From: Microbacterium arborescens
GTDB lineage: Bacteria > Actinomycetota > Actinomycetes > Actinomycetales > Microbacteriaceae
Direction: 5' to 3'
Assembly (NCBI RefSeq): GCF_030369635.1
Contig: NZ_CP128474.1
Coordinates: forward strand, 3,306,342-3,370,341
Length of the DNA: 64,000 nt
Every line of letters starts with the position of its first letter. The stretch's first letter is position 1. The position numbers were made by a program, and so were the translations under genes. Below the pieces are notes generated by a model. The model was not told the DNA's origin. It did not search any database and saw nothing but the letters and a program-made list of their open reading frames with translations. Of the stretch, positions 16,383 to 24,383 are shown in pieces.

Positions 16383-18242
16383 TCAGCCGGTCTCGGCTCC
16401 TCGGATGAGGGAGCGAATGGTCTGGATGGGCAGCTTGGGCTCGCGCGATTCGGTGAGCAGGCCGTTTCGCTCCTGCATGGTGTCGGTGAGCTGGGTCCAG
16501 CACCAACCGGCGAGCCCGTCGGGTCGGCCGCCGGTGCCTCTCGTGCCCGACTGCACCGCGCGGAGGATGTCCGCGACCATCCGGCCGTACTCCTCTGCGC
16601 CGCGCGCCTCGGAGTAGCCCCAGGAGTCGTCCGGGCTCGCATCGGCCGCCCACTTCACGCCGCCGAACTCGGTGAGCATGATCGGCTGCCCACTGTCCGT
16701 CGTACCCGGCAGACGCACGCGGCGGCCGGCTGGGCCGATGCCCGAGACGAGGCCGTGCAGCACCTGGTCGTCGACGTCGTAACGGCGGGCGAGGACGCCG
16801 CCGTCGGCTTCGTAGTCGTGCAGGGTCCACAGGTCGGAGGTGCCGAGCTCCCACCCGTCGTTGGAGATGACGGGCCTGGTGGGGTCGAGCGCTTTGGTCA
16901 GGTGGAACAGCGCTTCGGCGAAGGCCCGCTGATCGGCGCGCGAGGCGATGTGCTGCACACCCCAGCTCTCGTTGAGCGGCACCCACGTGATGATGCTGGG
17001 GTGCGCCCGGTCGCGAAGCACCGCCTCCGTCCATTCCGCGGTCGTCCGCTGCACGGCCTGTTCGTCGAACGTGTACGTCGCCGCCATCTCGCCCCAGACG
17101 AGCAGTCCGAGCCGGTCCGCCCAGTACAGGAAGCGGTCGTCCTCGACCTTCTGGTGCACGCGCACCGAATTGAAGCCGAGCTCGGCGATCAGCTCGGCCT
17201 CGCGTCGCAGGGCGTCGGGTGAGGGCGCGGCGAGGTGCGACTCGGGCCAGTACCCCTGGCTGAGAACCGACCGCAGCGTCACGGGCCGGTCGTTCAGCAG
17301 CAGGGCGCCCCGGTTCCAGGCCACGCTGCGCAGGCCCAGATAGCTCGCCACGGAGTCGGTTCGTCCGCCGTCGTCGGTCAGGTCGATCCAGGCGTCGAGG
17401 AGGGTGGGCCGGTCGGGGCTCCAGAGGAGTCGCTCGTAGTTCTGACCGTTGCGCTGTCCGTCGAGAGGGATCGTCAGCGTCGCTCGCGTGCCACTCGTCC
17501 GCATCGTCGCGGCGGCGAGCTCCCGACCCTCGTGCGCGATGCGAACGCTCGCGATCGCGTGTCCGGGCCGGCTGAGCCGGAGTTCGAGGGCCACCGTTCC
17601 GTCGGTGAGGTCGCTGGTCCAGTTGAGCCCGGTGATGTGCTGCGGCGCGACGGACTCGAGCCACGCCGATTGCCAGATCCCGGTCGTGCGGTGGTACCAG
17701 ATCGAGTGGGGCTGCTCTTCCCAGTCCTGCTTCCCCCGAGGCTGCGCGAGGTCGTGCGGGTCGTCCTCGGCGCGCACGACGATGACGTGCTCCCGCGCGT
17801 CGCCGTCGAGCGCGTCCGTGATGTCGAGGGCGAACGGGGTGTGCCCACCCTCGTGCTCGCCGACCAGCTGACCGTCGATCCAGACGGCGGCCCGGTAGTC
17901 GACGGCACCGAAGCGCAGGATCGCACGCTGGCTCGGCTGATGACCGGCGGCGGCGAGGTCGGCTTCGGACAGAGTCCTGCGGTACCAGACGATCGGGTGG
18001 AAGCCCGTCTCGCCGACGCCCGAGGCCGGCGACTCCGGCGGGAACGGAACGAGGATGCTGCTGCGCAGCTCACGGCCGTCGAACCACCGGTCGGCGACAC
18101 CGCGATCGTCGTCATCGTGAGCGAACCCCCACATCCCGTCGAGAAGAAGGAACGAGTTACGCACGAGCTGCGGGCGCGGCCGCGCCGGTTCCAGCGCGCT
18201 CGCACGCGTCGTGTCGGGCTCTCGACCGGCATCCTGCTCCAC
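16383..18242 (-). CDS. Glycoside hydrolase family 2 enzyme
   Basis: A 619-residue retaining glycosidase of the GH2 type (beta-galactosidase, beta-glucuronidase or beta-mannosidase). The jelly-roll sugar-binding domain spans about residues 25-200, the Ig-like domain 205-305 and the TIM barrel 310-610. The acid/base is Glu425 in WVPLNES and the nucleophile Glu525 in LTEFGG. There is no signal peptide, so it acts in the cytoplasm on imported substrate. GTG at 18242 was chosen because GAGGGAG lies 8 bases before it; the frame stays open further upstream but runs through the promoter and the divergent lacI gene. Specificity cannot be fixed from sequence. Confidence 0.9.
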   Translation of the reverse strand: MEQDAGREPDTTRASALEPARPRPQLVRNSFLLLDGMWGFAHDDDDRGVADRWFDGRELRSSILVPFPPESPASGVGETGFHPIVWYRRTLSEADLAAAGHQPSQRAILRFGAVDYRAAVWIDGQLVGEHEGGHTPFALDITDALDGDAREHVIVVRAEDDPHDLAQPRGKQDWEEQPHSIWYHRTTGIWQSAWLESVAPQHITGLNWTSDLTDGTVALELRLSRPGHAIASVRIAHEGRELAAATMRTSGTRATLTIPLDGQRNGQNYERLLWSPDRPTLLDAWIDLTDDGGRTDSVASYLGLRSVAWNRGALLLNDRPVTLRSVLSQGYWPESHLAAPSPDALRREAELIAELGFNSVRVHQKVEDDRFLYWADRLGLLVWGEMAATYTFDEQAVQRTTAEWTEAVLRDRAHPSIITWVPLNESWGVQHIASRADQRAFAEALFHLTKALDPTRPVISNDGWELGTSDLWTLHDYEADGGVLARRYDVDDQVLHGLVSGIGPAGRRVRLPGTTDSGQPIMLTEFGGVKWAADASPDDSWGYSEARGAEEYGRMVADILRAVQSGTRGTGGRPDGLAGWCWTQLTDTMQERNGLLTESREPKLPIQTIRSLIRGAETG

Positions 18243-18307
18243 TGCGATGACTCCCTCTGCCGGCTCCGATGCCGGCCTCGTCGTGGATCCGCCCGAAGCG
18301 GATCGGT

Positions 18308-18321
18308 GGAAACCGCTTTCC
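18308..18321. promoter_or_regulatory. LacI-type operator O3
   Basis: GGAAACCGCTTTCC is a near-perfect palindrome around a central CG (one mismatched pair), the usual shape of a LacI-family operator. It abuts O2 exactly. Confidence 0.6.
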
Positions 18322-18335
18322 GTTCCACGTTGAAC
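18322..18335. promoter_or_regulatory. LacI-type operator O2
   Basis: GTTCCACGTTGAAC is a palindrome with central CG and one mismatched pair. It covers the predicted start of the GH2 operon transcript. Confidence 0.65.
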
Positions 18336-18338
18336 TAA

Positions 18339-18367
18339 ACAGTAGTTCCACGCTGAACTAGAGTCAA
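18339..18367 (-). promoter_or_regulatory. Promoter of the GH2 operon
   Basis: On the minus strand TTGACT (18367-18362) and TACTGT (18344-18339) are separated by exactly 17 bases. Operator O1 fills the spacer and O2/O3 follow downstream, so LacI binding would block RNA polymerase. Confidence 0.7.
18345..18358. promoter_or_regulatory. LacI-type operator O1
   Basis: GTTCCACGCTGAAC, flanked by TA on both sides (TAGTTC...GAACTA), matches O2 in 13 of 14 bases. Its centre is 23 bases from that of O2. Confidence 0.65.
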
Positions 18368-18401
18368 CAGCGACCCTCGGAACCATCTGACAGGAGCCCG
18401 T

Positions 18402-19394
18402 ATGACCCGCGTCACACTCGCCGACGTCGCCGCCCGCGTCGGCGTGAGCGCGAAGTCCGTCTCCAACGTCGTCAACGGGACGGGGTGGGTGGGCGACGAG
18501 ATGCGGCAGCGCATCCTCGCGGCGATCGACGAGCTCGGGTACCGGCCCAACCTCGCCGCACGCCAGCTGCGGAACGGGCGCAGCGGACTGATCGCGCTGG
18601 TGCTCCCCGATCTGCGTGAGCCCTACTTCGCCGAGTTCGCGTCCCAGTTCGTATCCACAGCGCAGACTCGCGCGCTCACCGTTCTCATCGCGCAGACGGG
18701 CGGCGCCCGACCGGCGGAGCTGGCGATGATGGCCGGGGAGGGCTTCCCCGCGCTCGACGGGATCGTGATGAGTCCGCTCGCCCTCACTCCCGACGATGTG
18801 CGCGACCGGCCGAGCGGCCCTCCGCTCGTACTGATCGGCGAGCAGGCGGAGGAGCTCCTGAATCCGTCCGTGCATCACGTCGGCATCGACAACGTCTCGG
18901 CGGCGGCAGCGGCCACCACGCACCTCATCGAGCAGGGGCGATGTCGCATCGCCGCGGTAGGCGTGCAGGAAGCCGGCCCCACCGCCACCTCCCGGCTGCG
19001 ATTCGAAGGGTACCGGCGAGCGCTGACCGCAGCGGGCATCGCCGACGACCCGGCGCTGTACGCCTCGGTCGCCCAGTTCAATCGCGCCGAAGGATCGACC
19101 GCCGTCGCACGCCTCATCGCGAGCGGCACCGACTTCGACGCGCTGTTCTGCTTCAGCGACAGCCTCGCCCTCGGCGCGCTGTACACCCTCGGCACCCACG
19201 GCGTCTCCGTGCCGGATCGCGTGCAGGTCATGGGCTTCGACGACATCGAGGAGGGGCGCTTCCACATCCCGGGGTTCTCGACCGTCGACCACGGTGTCGA
19301 AGAGGCGGCGGCATCCATCCTCGACATCCTGAGCGACCCCGCCCGCCAGACCGGCGTGCACCACCAGGTGCCGTACCGCCTCATCACCCGCTGA
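18402..19394 (+). CDS. LacI-family transcriptional regulator
   Basis: A 330-residue repressor. The HTH (VTLADVAARVGVSAKSVSNV, residues 4-23) and hinge helix are at the N-terminus. A periplasmic-binding-protein-like sugar-sensing domain starts near LIALVLPDLREPYF (about 65). The C-terminal signature QVMGFDDIEEGRF is present. The gene is divergent from the GH2 operon and shares with it three LacI-type palindromes. It therefore most likely represses that operon and perhaps itself until the sugar appears. AGGAG precedes the ATG. Confidence 0.93.
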   Translation: MTRVTLADVAARVGVSAKSVSNVVNGTGWVGDEMRQRILAAIDELGYRPNLAARQLRNGRSGLIALVLPDLREPYFAEFASQFVSTAQTRALTVLIAQTGGARPAELAMMAGEGFPALDGIVMSPLALTPDDVRDRPSGPPLVLIGEQAEELLNPSVHHVGIDNVSAAAAATTHLIEQGRCRIAAVGVQEAGPTATSRLRFEGYRRALTAAGIADDPALYASVAQFNRAEGSTAVARLIASGTDFDALFCFSDSLALGALYTLGTHGVSVPDRVQVMGFDDIEEGRFHIPGFSTVDHGVEEAAASILDILSDPARQTGVHHQVPYRLITR

Positions 19395-19420
19395 TCCCGC
19401 CAGCGGCGAGGTGGCGAGGG

Positions 19421-19466
19421 TGCGCATCCGCACGGTCCGAAGCGGCCCGCACCGTGCAGATGCGCG
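19421..19466. repeat. Dispersed palindrome, copy 1 (convergent gap)
   Basis: TGCGCATCCGCACGGT (19421-19436), a 14-base loop and ACCGTGCAGATGCGCG (19451-19466) pair with two mismatches. Flanking GCGAGG and CTCTCGG extend the similarity to the other copies. It sits between two converging genes, so it could also stop transcription. Confidence 0.7.
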
Positions 19467-19475
19467 CTCTCGGCG

Positions 19476-20327
19476 TCAGCGAGACGGAGAGCCGGCGTCG
19501 AGGATGCGGTGGGCGGCCCTGACCATGGCGATGTCGACGAAGGTGCCGTCCTCCAGCACGAACGCGCCCGTGCCGTCCGCGGACGCGGTACGCACCCGGT
19601 CGACGATGCGCTGTGCCCGCTCGACCTCGTCGGAGGTGGGGGTGAAGGCCCGCCGGATCACCTCGATCTGCCGCGGATGGATGGCGGTGCGCCCCGCGTA
19701 GCCGAGCGCGCGGCCGGCGCGACAGCTCGCCTCCAGGCCCGCGAGGTCGGCGACGTCCGCCCAGACTGCCATGAGCGGAAGCGGCAGCCCCGCCGCAGCC
19801 GCGGCGTTCACGACCCGCGCGCGCGACCACGCGAGTCCGGGCTCGCCGTCCCGTCCCGCCGGCACACCGATCTCCGCTCGCAGATCGGCCTCGCCGACCG
19901 CGAGCGATGCGACCCCGGCCTGCGCGATCTCGAACGCCCGCTCGATCGACAGGGCCGACTCGAGCAGCGCGTGGACTTCGCGCCCCGGTGCCGCGGCGCG
20001 GACCGCCGCGACGTCATCCGCCGACTCGGTCTTGGGAAGACGGATGCCGAAGGCCGCGGGCAGATCCGCGACAGCGGCGACATCCTCGTCGTGCATCTGC
20101 GCACCCCGAGCGTTCACCCGTACCTGCACCACGGGGGCAGAAGCCCCGCGCGACGTCCACGCCTCGGCGAAGTCGGCGAGCGCCGCCCGCGCCGCGGCCT
20201 TGCGCGAGGGCGCCACGGCGTCTTCGAGGTCGACGATGACGGCGTCGGCTCCGGCATCCAGCGCTTTCGCGAAGCGTTCCAGGCGGTCGGCGGGCGCGTA
20301 CAGCGCGACCATGATCGCGCGTGTCAT
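19476..20327 (-). CDS. HpcH/HpaI aldolase / CitE-like lyase
   Basis: A 283-residue CitE-like protein, a family of Mg-dependent C-C lyases acting on malyl-CoA, citramalyl-CoA or similar thioesters. The N-terminal DAVIVDLEDAVAPSRK (about residues 29-44) and the C-terminal GRTAIHPRQIEVI are family signatures. Arg and Glu residues for thioester and metal binding are plausible (RVNARG near 88, HALLESALSIERAF near 120). It overlaps the CoA transferase gene by ATGA. A two-step route is therefore likely: CoA transfer to an organic acid, then cleavage. Which acid is unknown. Confidence 0.88.
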   Translation of the reverse strand: MTRAIMVALYAPADRLERFAKALDAGADAVIVDLEDAVAPSRKAAARAALADFAEAWTSRGASAPVVQVRVNARGAQMHDEDVAAVADLPAAFGIRLPKTESADDVAAVRAAAPGREVHALLESALSIERAFEIAQAGVASLAVGEADLRAEIGVPAGRDGEPGLAWSRARVVNAAAAAGLPLPLMAVWADVADLAGLEASCRAGRALGYAGRTAIHPRQIEVIRRAFTPTSDEVERAQRIVDRVRTASADGTGAFVLEDGTFVDIAMVRAAHRILDAGSPSR

Positions 20328-21511
20328 GCGATCGATCCTTCCGCGCGCATGCGGGCGATGTCATCGGCTGTGTAACCGAGCGTCGCCAGCACCTCGGCGG
20401 TATCGGCACCGTGGGCGCGGCCGGTGAACGCGATGGTCGACTCGTCACGCGACATCCGGAAAAGCGGTCCCTGCATGGCCATGTCGCCGAGGTCGGGATC
20501 GTGGATGCGGTGAACCGTGCCCAACGCCTGGAACTGCGGGTCCGCGACGATGTCCGACGGGTCGTATACCGGGGCGACGGCGGCCTGTGCGGCCTCGAAC
20601 GCCTCGACGACCTCGTCGCGCGTGCGTCCGGCGATCCAGCTGCCGACAGCCTCGTCGAGCTCGTCGGCGTGCTGCGCCCGGCTCGATCCGCTCGCGAACC
20701 ACGACTCGGCGGCGAGGTCGGGACGGCCGACGAGGGTCATGACCCGCTCCGCGATCGACTGTGCGCTCGTCGACACGGCGACCCACGAGCCGTCGGCCGT
20801 GCGGTACGTGTTGCGGGGCGCGTTGTTCGCCGATCGATTCCCGGTGCGGGGTTGCACGGTCGCGAGCTGATCCCAGCGCGTGATCTGCGGGCCGAGCATC
20901 GCGAGGATGGGCTCGATGATCGCCACATCGACCACCTGCCCGCGCCCGTCTCGCTCACGGGCGTGCAGAGCGGTCATGATCGCGTAGGCGGTGGCGAGCG
21001 AGGCGATGCCGTCGGCGAGTCCGAACGGGGGAAGGGTCGGCGGGCCGTCGGGCTCGCCCGTCGCGGCGGCGAACCCGCTCATCGCCTCGGCGAGCGTGCC
21101 GAAGCCCGGACGGCTGCGGTACGGGCCGATCTGACCGAACCCGGTGACACGGGCGAGCACGAGCCCGGGATTCTCCGCCGACAGCTCGTCGTAACCAAGC
21201 CCCCAACGCTCGAGGGTTCCGGGGCGGAAGTTCTCGACGACGACGTCCGCGGTGCGGGCGAGGCGCAGGAACGCTTCCCGCCCGTCGGTCGTGTGCAGGT
21301 CGATCGCGACGGTCCGCTTGTTGCGGCCGAGCGTCTTCCACCAGAGGTTCTGCCCGTCCTTGCTCGGCCCGTGACCACGCGCGGGATCCGGGCGGGTCGG
21401 ATGCTCGACCTTGACGACCTCGGCCCCCATGTCTCCGAGGTGCATCGCGGCCATGGGACCTGCGAACAGCGTCGAGGCGTCGATGACGCGCAGTCCGTCG
21501 AGCGGGGTCAC
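20324..21511 (-). CDS. CaiB/BaiF-type (class III) CoA transferase
   Basis: A 395-residue CoA transferase, moving CoA between carboxylic acids through an aspartyl intermediate. It starts LDGLRVIDASTLFAGPMAAM, typical for the family, and the probable catalytic aspartate is Asp167 in FGLADGIAS. GTG at 21511 has GGAGG 7 bases upstream and overlaps the preceding stop (GTGA). It is followed by a CitE-like lyase. Family members activate acids such as oxalate, carnitine, itaconate or hydroxymethylglutarate; the substrate here is unknown. Confidence 0.9.
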   Translation of the reverse strand: MTPLDGLRVIDASTLFAGPMAAMHLGDMGAEVVKVEHPTRPDPARGHGPSKDGQNLWWKTLGRNKRTVAIDLHTTDGREAFLRLARTADVVVENFRPGTLERWGLGYDELSAENPGLVLARVTGFGQIGPYRSRPGFGTLAEAMSGFAAATGEPDGPPTLPPFGLADGIASLATAYAIMTALHARERDGRGQVVDVAIIEPILAMLGPQITRWDQLATVQPRTGNRSANNAPRNTYRTADGSWVAVSTSAQSIAERVMTLVGRPDLAAESWFASGSSRAQHADELDEAVGSWIAGRTRDEVVEAFEAAQAAVAPVYDPSDIVADPQFQALGTVHRIHDPDLGDMAMQGPLFRMSRDESTIAFTGRAHGADTAEVLATLGYTADDIARMRAEGSIA

Positions 21512-23454
21512 GGGCGTTCCTCCCAGCAGACGCGGAATCCGATCGAGGGCGACGCGTCCTGACCGAGGCCGGGCAACAGCAGCTTGAGCGCGAACTCCGG
21601 CCGCTGCACACCGCCCTCGACGTACCAGTCCGACCCCTCGCTGCGGTGAGCGCTGCCGCCCTTGAGCATGACGAAGCGGGTGCGGCCGTCGGAATGCTCC
21701 GACTCCGTCCAGTTCCACACCTCCGGCTGGCGCCGCCGGAACGACGGGTCGGATGCTGCGAGCTGCCACTCGTCTTCGGTGGGAAGGCGCCCACCCGCCC
21801 AGGCGGCGTACTCCCGAGCCCGCGCGAACGTCATGCCCGTCGCGGGGCGCTCGGCGTCACGGGCATCCGTGTGCTCGCCGATCGCATCGAGGAACCGCGC
21901 GTACTCGGCCTCGGTCACCTCGGACGCCCCGACCCTCACCGGATGCCGCACCTCGGCGACTCGTTCGAGCGTCCGCTGATCGTGCAGGCGCGGCGGCAAC
22001 GGCTTCCATTCGTCCACGTACGGTGCGCCCTCGTACATCCCGGTCTCGCGGGCGCGGAATCGCACCGTGAGCACGTGCGACCCGGGAGCCACCGTCACGG
22101 TCGGCTCCTCCTCGCGCGCGCCGAGGTCGCGCACCGGCCCCGTCCAGGCCGGAGCAGTGAGGCGCCGAGCGCGGCGATGCGGGAACGAGGCGTCCGCCAC
22201 GGGAGGCTCGTCGCGCAGCGTGGCTTTCACCTCAGCCACGACCGCCGGCACGGCGGCATCCGCGGCCAATCGCACCACGGCGGCGACGCCGCCGGAAGGC
22301 ACCGTCACCGACGAGACCTGATCGCCGGGCTCGTGCAGCGGCACCCACCGGCCCCGCGTCTCGAGCCCGAAGTCGACGTCGGCCCCCGACGTGTTGACGA
22401 GGCACAGCAGGGTCACGCCATCGAGTTCGAACGCCGACCCGAAGACCGGTGCGTCGTGCACCGCGAGCGGCGTCCACTCCCCCTCGACGAGCCAGCGGTG
22501 CATGCCGCGCAGCACGGGCAGCATCCGCCGCAGGGTCGCGGCATCGCGGTCGTTCCAGCCGACCCAGACGCCGAAGACGACCTCCCACACCATCACGCCG
22601 ACGCCGTTGAGCCATGCCGAGCGCAGCTCTTCCGCGTGGTCGCGATGCCACCGGCGGATGTGGTGCTGCATGTGTCGGCGCTCGAACCAGCGGGCGCGCA
22701 GCACACCGGGCACGTCCGAGTCGGCGAACCACTGCGCCCACGACAGGGTGTGGTCGGCGATGCGCTCGGTCGCGAGCTTCGATTCGCCTTCGAGCCCGAT
22801 GCCCGGGCGGGCGGCATCGAGGGCTGCGACGAGGTCGGGGTCGGCCTTGCGGAGCGTATCGAGGAAGACGCCGTCGGCACCGAGGCGCCGCACCGTGGCG
22901 GCGAGCTCGGCGGCGTCATCTCCCGAGCGCCGCGTGCCGACATCCCAGGGGTTGTAGTCGACGAAGACGGCCGCACCGGCGGCGCGCAGAGCCTCGGCGG
23001 CTTCGACGAGACCCGGCACGGCGTAGAAGTCCCACTGGTTGCGGTCGTCGATGCCGATGACGGGATAGGCGTGCCACAGCACGATCCCGTCGAGGCCGCC
23101 GAACCGCCGCTGCGCGTCGGCGAGGAAGCGCTCGGGGGTGAAGCGTTGCTCGTCGAAGTCGAAGAACAGCTCGTCCCAGAGCCAAACCTGGGCGACGGTG
23201 AAGCACCGGCTCGCCCACGCCGACTCCGGCTGGTCGTAGCGGGTCGGCGCACCGTGACGTTCGCGCGCGCCCTCGCGCCACGCCGTCAGCTGTGCGCGCC
23301 ACGCCTCGACGTCGGCGGGATCGGTCGGCGCGACGAAGATCTTCGCGTCGTCGAGGACGAGGGCCGCATCGCCCGACCGGACGTCGATGCCGAGGGGCAC
23401 CGGCGTCGGGCGGTCGATCTCACGGGGGACGAGGGGGTCGAATCCACCGCTCAC
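21508..23454 (-). CDS. Glycosidase-like / FGE-sulfatase-like fusion protein
   Basis: A 648-residue cytoplasmic protein of unusual architecture. Residues about 60-350 look like a TIM-barrel glycosidase-like domain (DGIVLWHAYPVIGIDD, FVDYNPWD, DGVFLDTLRK, GLEGES). A beta-rich part follows (about 360-490). Residues 502-648 resemble the SUMF1/EgtB/PvdO formylglycine-generating-enzyme fold (SEVTEAEYARFLD, GGRLPTEDEWQLAA, VMLKGGSAHRS, SPSIGFRVCWEE). The paired catalytic cysteines of true FGE are not evident, as only Cys643 stands near the end. GTG at 23454 has AAAGGAG upstream and overlaps the kinase stop. The reaction is unknown; sugar-conjugate hydrolysis is inferred from context. Confidence 0.75.
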   Translation of the reverse strand: MSGGFDPLVPREIDRPTPVPLGIDVRSGDAALVLDDAKIFVAPTDPADVEAWRAQLTAWREGARERHGAPTRYDQPESAWASRCFTVAQVWLWDELFFDFDEQRFTPERFLADAQRRFGGLDGIVLWHAYPVIGIDDRNQWDFYAVPGLVEAAEALRAAGAAVFVDYNPWDVGTRRSGDDAAELAATVRRLGADGVFLDTLRKADPDLVAALDAARPGIGLEGESKLATERIADHTLSWAQWFADSDVPGVLRARWFERRHMQHHIRRWHRDHAEELRSAWLNGVGVMVWEVVFGVWVGWNDRDAATLRRMLPVLRGMHRWLVEGEWTPLAVHDAPVFGSAFELDGVTLLCLVNTSGADVDFGLETRGRWVPLHEPGDQVSSVTVPSGGVAAVVRLAADAAVPAVVAEVKATLRDEPPVADASFPHRRARRLTAPAWTGPVRDLGAREEEPTVTVAPGSHVLTVRFRARETGMYEGAPYVDEWKPLPPRLHDQRTLERVAEVRHPVRVGASEVTEAEYARFLDAIGEHTDARDAERPATGMTFARAREYAAWAGGRLPTEDEWQLAASDPSFRRRQPEVWNWTESEHSDGRTRFVMLKGGSAHRSEGSDWYVEGGVQRPEFALKLLLPGLGQDASPSIGFRVCWEERP

Positions 23455-24383
23455 GGCTGACTCTCCTTTCGCAGGGCGGCGACCTCGTCGACGGTGGGCA
23501 CGGCGTCCTGCGCGCCCGGGCGCGTGACGGCCAGAGCGGATGCCGCGGCCCCGGCCCGCGCGGCATCGACGAGCAGATCCAGGTCGACAGCGTCGGGGCG
23601 GCGCCCGGAGGCGGCGAGCGCCGCAGCCAGCACACCGCAGAAGGTATCGCCGGCGCCCGTCGTGTCGACCGGCGTCACGACATGCGCCGGAACCTCGGCG
23701 CGCTCGGCACCGCAGACGACGAGGCTTCCGCGCGAGCCCAGTGTGACGACGAGTCCGGGCACCGCACGCGCGAGCGCGGTGACCGCCTCGTCGAGATCGT
23801 CGATGCCCGCCGCCTCGAGGGCCTCGTGCTCGTTCACGACCAGCACGTCGGTGGCCGCGAGCAGTGCGTCGCGGGCGGACGCGAAGGGCGCGGACGGCGC
23901 GGCGTTCAGCACATGCCAGGCACCCTCGCGCCGGGCCGCTGCGGCGTCGCGGACCAGAGCCACCGGGATCTCGAGCTGCGTGAGCAGAACCGACGCCGAC
24001 GCGACGACGGCCCGCTGCACGTCGGTGAGGACGTCGCGGGCGGCGTTCGCACCGGCGGCGACGACGATCGCGTTCTCCCCCGATGCGTCGACCGAGATGA
24101 GCGCCGTTCCGGTCACCTCGTCGACCTGCGCGACCCCCGAGACGTCGATCTCGTCGGATGCAAGCGCCGAACGCAGGGTCTCGCCCGCGGCATCCGTTCC
24201 CACTGCCCCGACGAAAGCGACCGCAGCTCCACCGGCACGGCGGGCGGCGACGGCCTGATTGGCGCCCTTGCCTCCGCCCGTGCGGACGAGCGACGACGCC
24301 AGCAGCGTCTCGCCCGGAGCAGGGATGCGGGCGACGCGGGCAACGATGTCCTGGTTGATGCTGCCGACGACGACGACGCTCAC
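23451..24383 (-). CDS. PfkB-family carbohydrate kinase (ribokinase-like)
   Basis: A 310-residue sugar kinase. The ribokinase signatures are GGGKGANQA (36-44) and DTTGAGDTFCG near 240, whose GAGD aspartate is the catalytic base. The start MSVVVVGSINQDIV is close to RbsK. It overlaps both neighbours by ATGA/GTGA. Beside two ADP-ribosylglycohydrolase-family proteins, a role in phosphorylating released ribose or a related pentose is reasonable. Specificity is inferred. Confidence 0.9.
   Translation of the reverse strand: MSVVVVGSINQDIVARVARIPAPGETLLASSLVRTGGGKGANQAVAARRAGGAAVAFVGAVGTDAAGETLRSALASDEIDVSGVAQVDEVTGTALISVDASGENAIVVAAGANAARDVLTDVQRAVVASASVLLTQLEIPVALVRDAAAARREGAWHVLNAAPSAPFASARDALLAATDVLVVNEHEALEAAGIDDLDEAVTALARAVPGLVVTLGSRGSLVVCGAERAEVPAHVVTPVDTTGAGDTFCGVLAAALAASGRRPDAVDLDLLVDAARAGAAASALAVTRPGAQDAVPTVDEVAALRKESQP

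Noticed and set aside
18243..19433. Upstream extension of the GH2 gene frame to about 19433
   Set aside because: It would cross the promoter, the operators and the divergent lacI gene; the Shine-Dalgarno before GTG 18242 marks the real start.
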